Positions 14,816 through 14,827 of a DNA stretch of 14,827 nt are shown in pieces. Source of the stretch: Kordiimonadaceae bacterium (GTDB lineage: Bacteria; Pseudomonadota; Alphaproteobacteria; Sphingomonadales; Emcibacteraceae); the NCBI GenBank assembly GCA_018699075.1, contig JABIPV010000320.1, positions 1-14,827 of the forward strand. The letters run 5' to 3'. Both the position numbers and the translations under genes were made by a program. The notes under the pieces were generated by a model, which was not told the DNA's origin, did no database searches, and worked only from the letters and a program-made list of their open reading frames with translations. Within the stretch, counting starts at the first letter, position 1; every line of letters begins with the position of its first letter.

Positions 14816-14827
14816 ATGGAATTATCA
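14816..14827 (+). CDS. Start of a gene running off the right edge
   Basis: ATG at 14816 opens four codons (MELS) before the window ends. It is preceded by AAGGGA about seven bases upstream. The 24 bases ending in this ATG (14795-14818) match those before the previous gene (14161-14184) at 18 of 24 positions, which makes a real translation start likely. Nothing can be said about the product. Confidence 0.45.

Noticed and set aside
1..14827. CRISPR array, tRNA/rRNA genes, insertion sequences or attachment sites
   Set aside because: No regularly spaced repeats, cloverleaf-like sequence, transposase or terminal inverted repeats were seen on either strand.

Overview
The window looks like chromosomal DNA from a Gram-negative bacterium, most likely an AT-leaning alphaproteobacterium, perhaps marine. 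This rests on the single-chain indolepyruvate ferredoxin oxidoreductase next to an Lrp/AsnC regulator, Sec-exported TPR proteins, SelO, YhhQ and a CspA-type protein. No mobile element, CRISPR array, rRNA or tRNA gene was seen. The genus cannot be named from this sequence alone.

Left part (1-7113) is an amino-acid catabolic neighbourhood. A truncated Lrp/AsnC regulator on the minus strand faces a two-gene plus-strand operon. The first gene is a fused 2-oxoacid (indolepyruvate-type) ferredoxin oxidoreductase and the second is a Leu/Phe/Val-type amino acid dehydrogenase. Together they would turn an amino acid into its 2-oxoacid and then into an acyl-CoA. The operon ends at a strong intrinsic terminator that lies inside the 3' end of a convergent alpha/beta hydrolase of the arylformamidase (kynurenine formamidase) type. 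That hydrolase is divergent from kynureninase (kynU). The pair supplies two consecutive steps of tryptophan breakdown, N-formylkynurenine to kynurenine to anthranilate plus alanine. The tryptophan dioxygenase for the first step is not in the window.

Middle part (7114-11758) holds two tandem paralogous exported TPR proteins, about two-thirds identical, with an array of histidines at identical positions. Each is preceded by a related inverted repeat just upstream of its ribosome binding site. The second abuts a yhhQ-type queuosine-precursor transporter, with the TAA stop followed directly and in frame by a TTG start. A small VOC-fold protein on the minus strand is convergent with yhhQ.

Right part (11759-14827) holds selO (a pseudokinase-fold AMPylase) with a TTG start and a good upstream promoter. 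It is convergent with a cold-shock protein gene that has its own strong terminator and a long upstream region. Next comes an unrecognised 142-residue membrane protein flanked by two diverged copies of a short hairpin-forming intergenic element. The first four codons of another gene run off the right edge.

The most unusual feature is the duplicated His-rich secreted TPR pair with duplicated leader inverted repeats. The catabolic genes form a coherent but largely recognisable amino-acid degradation cluster.
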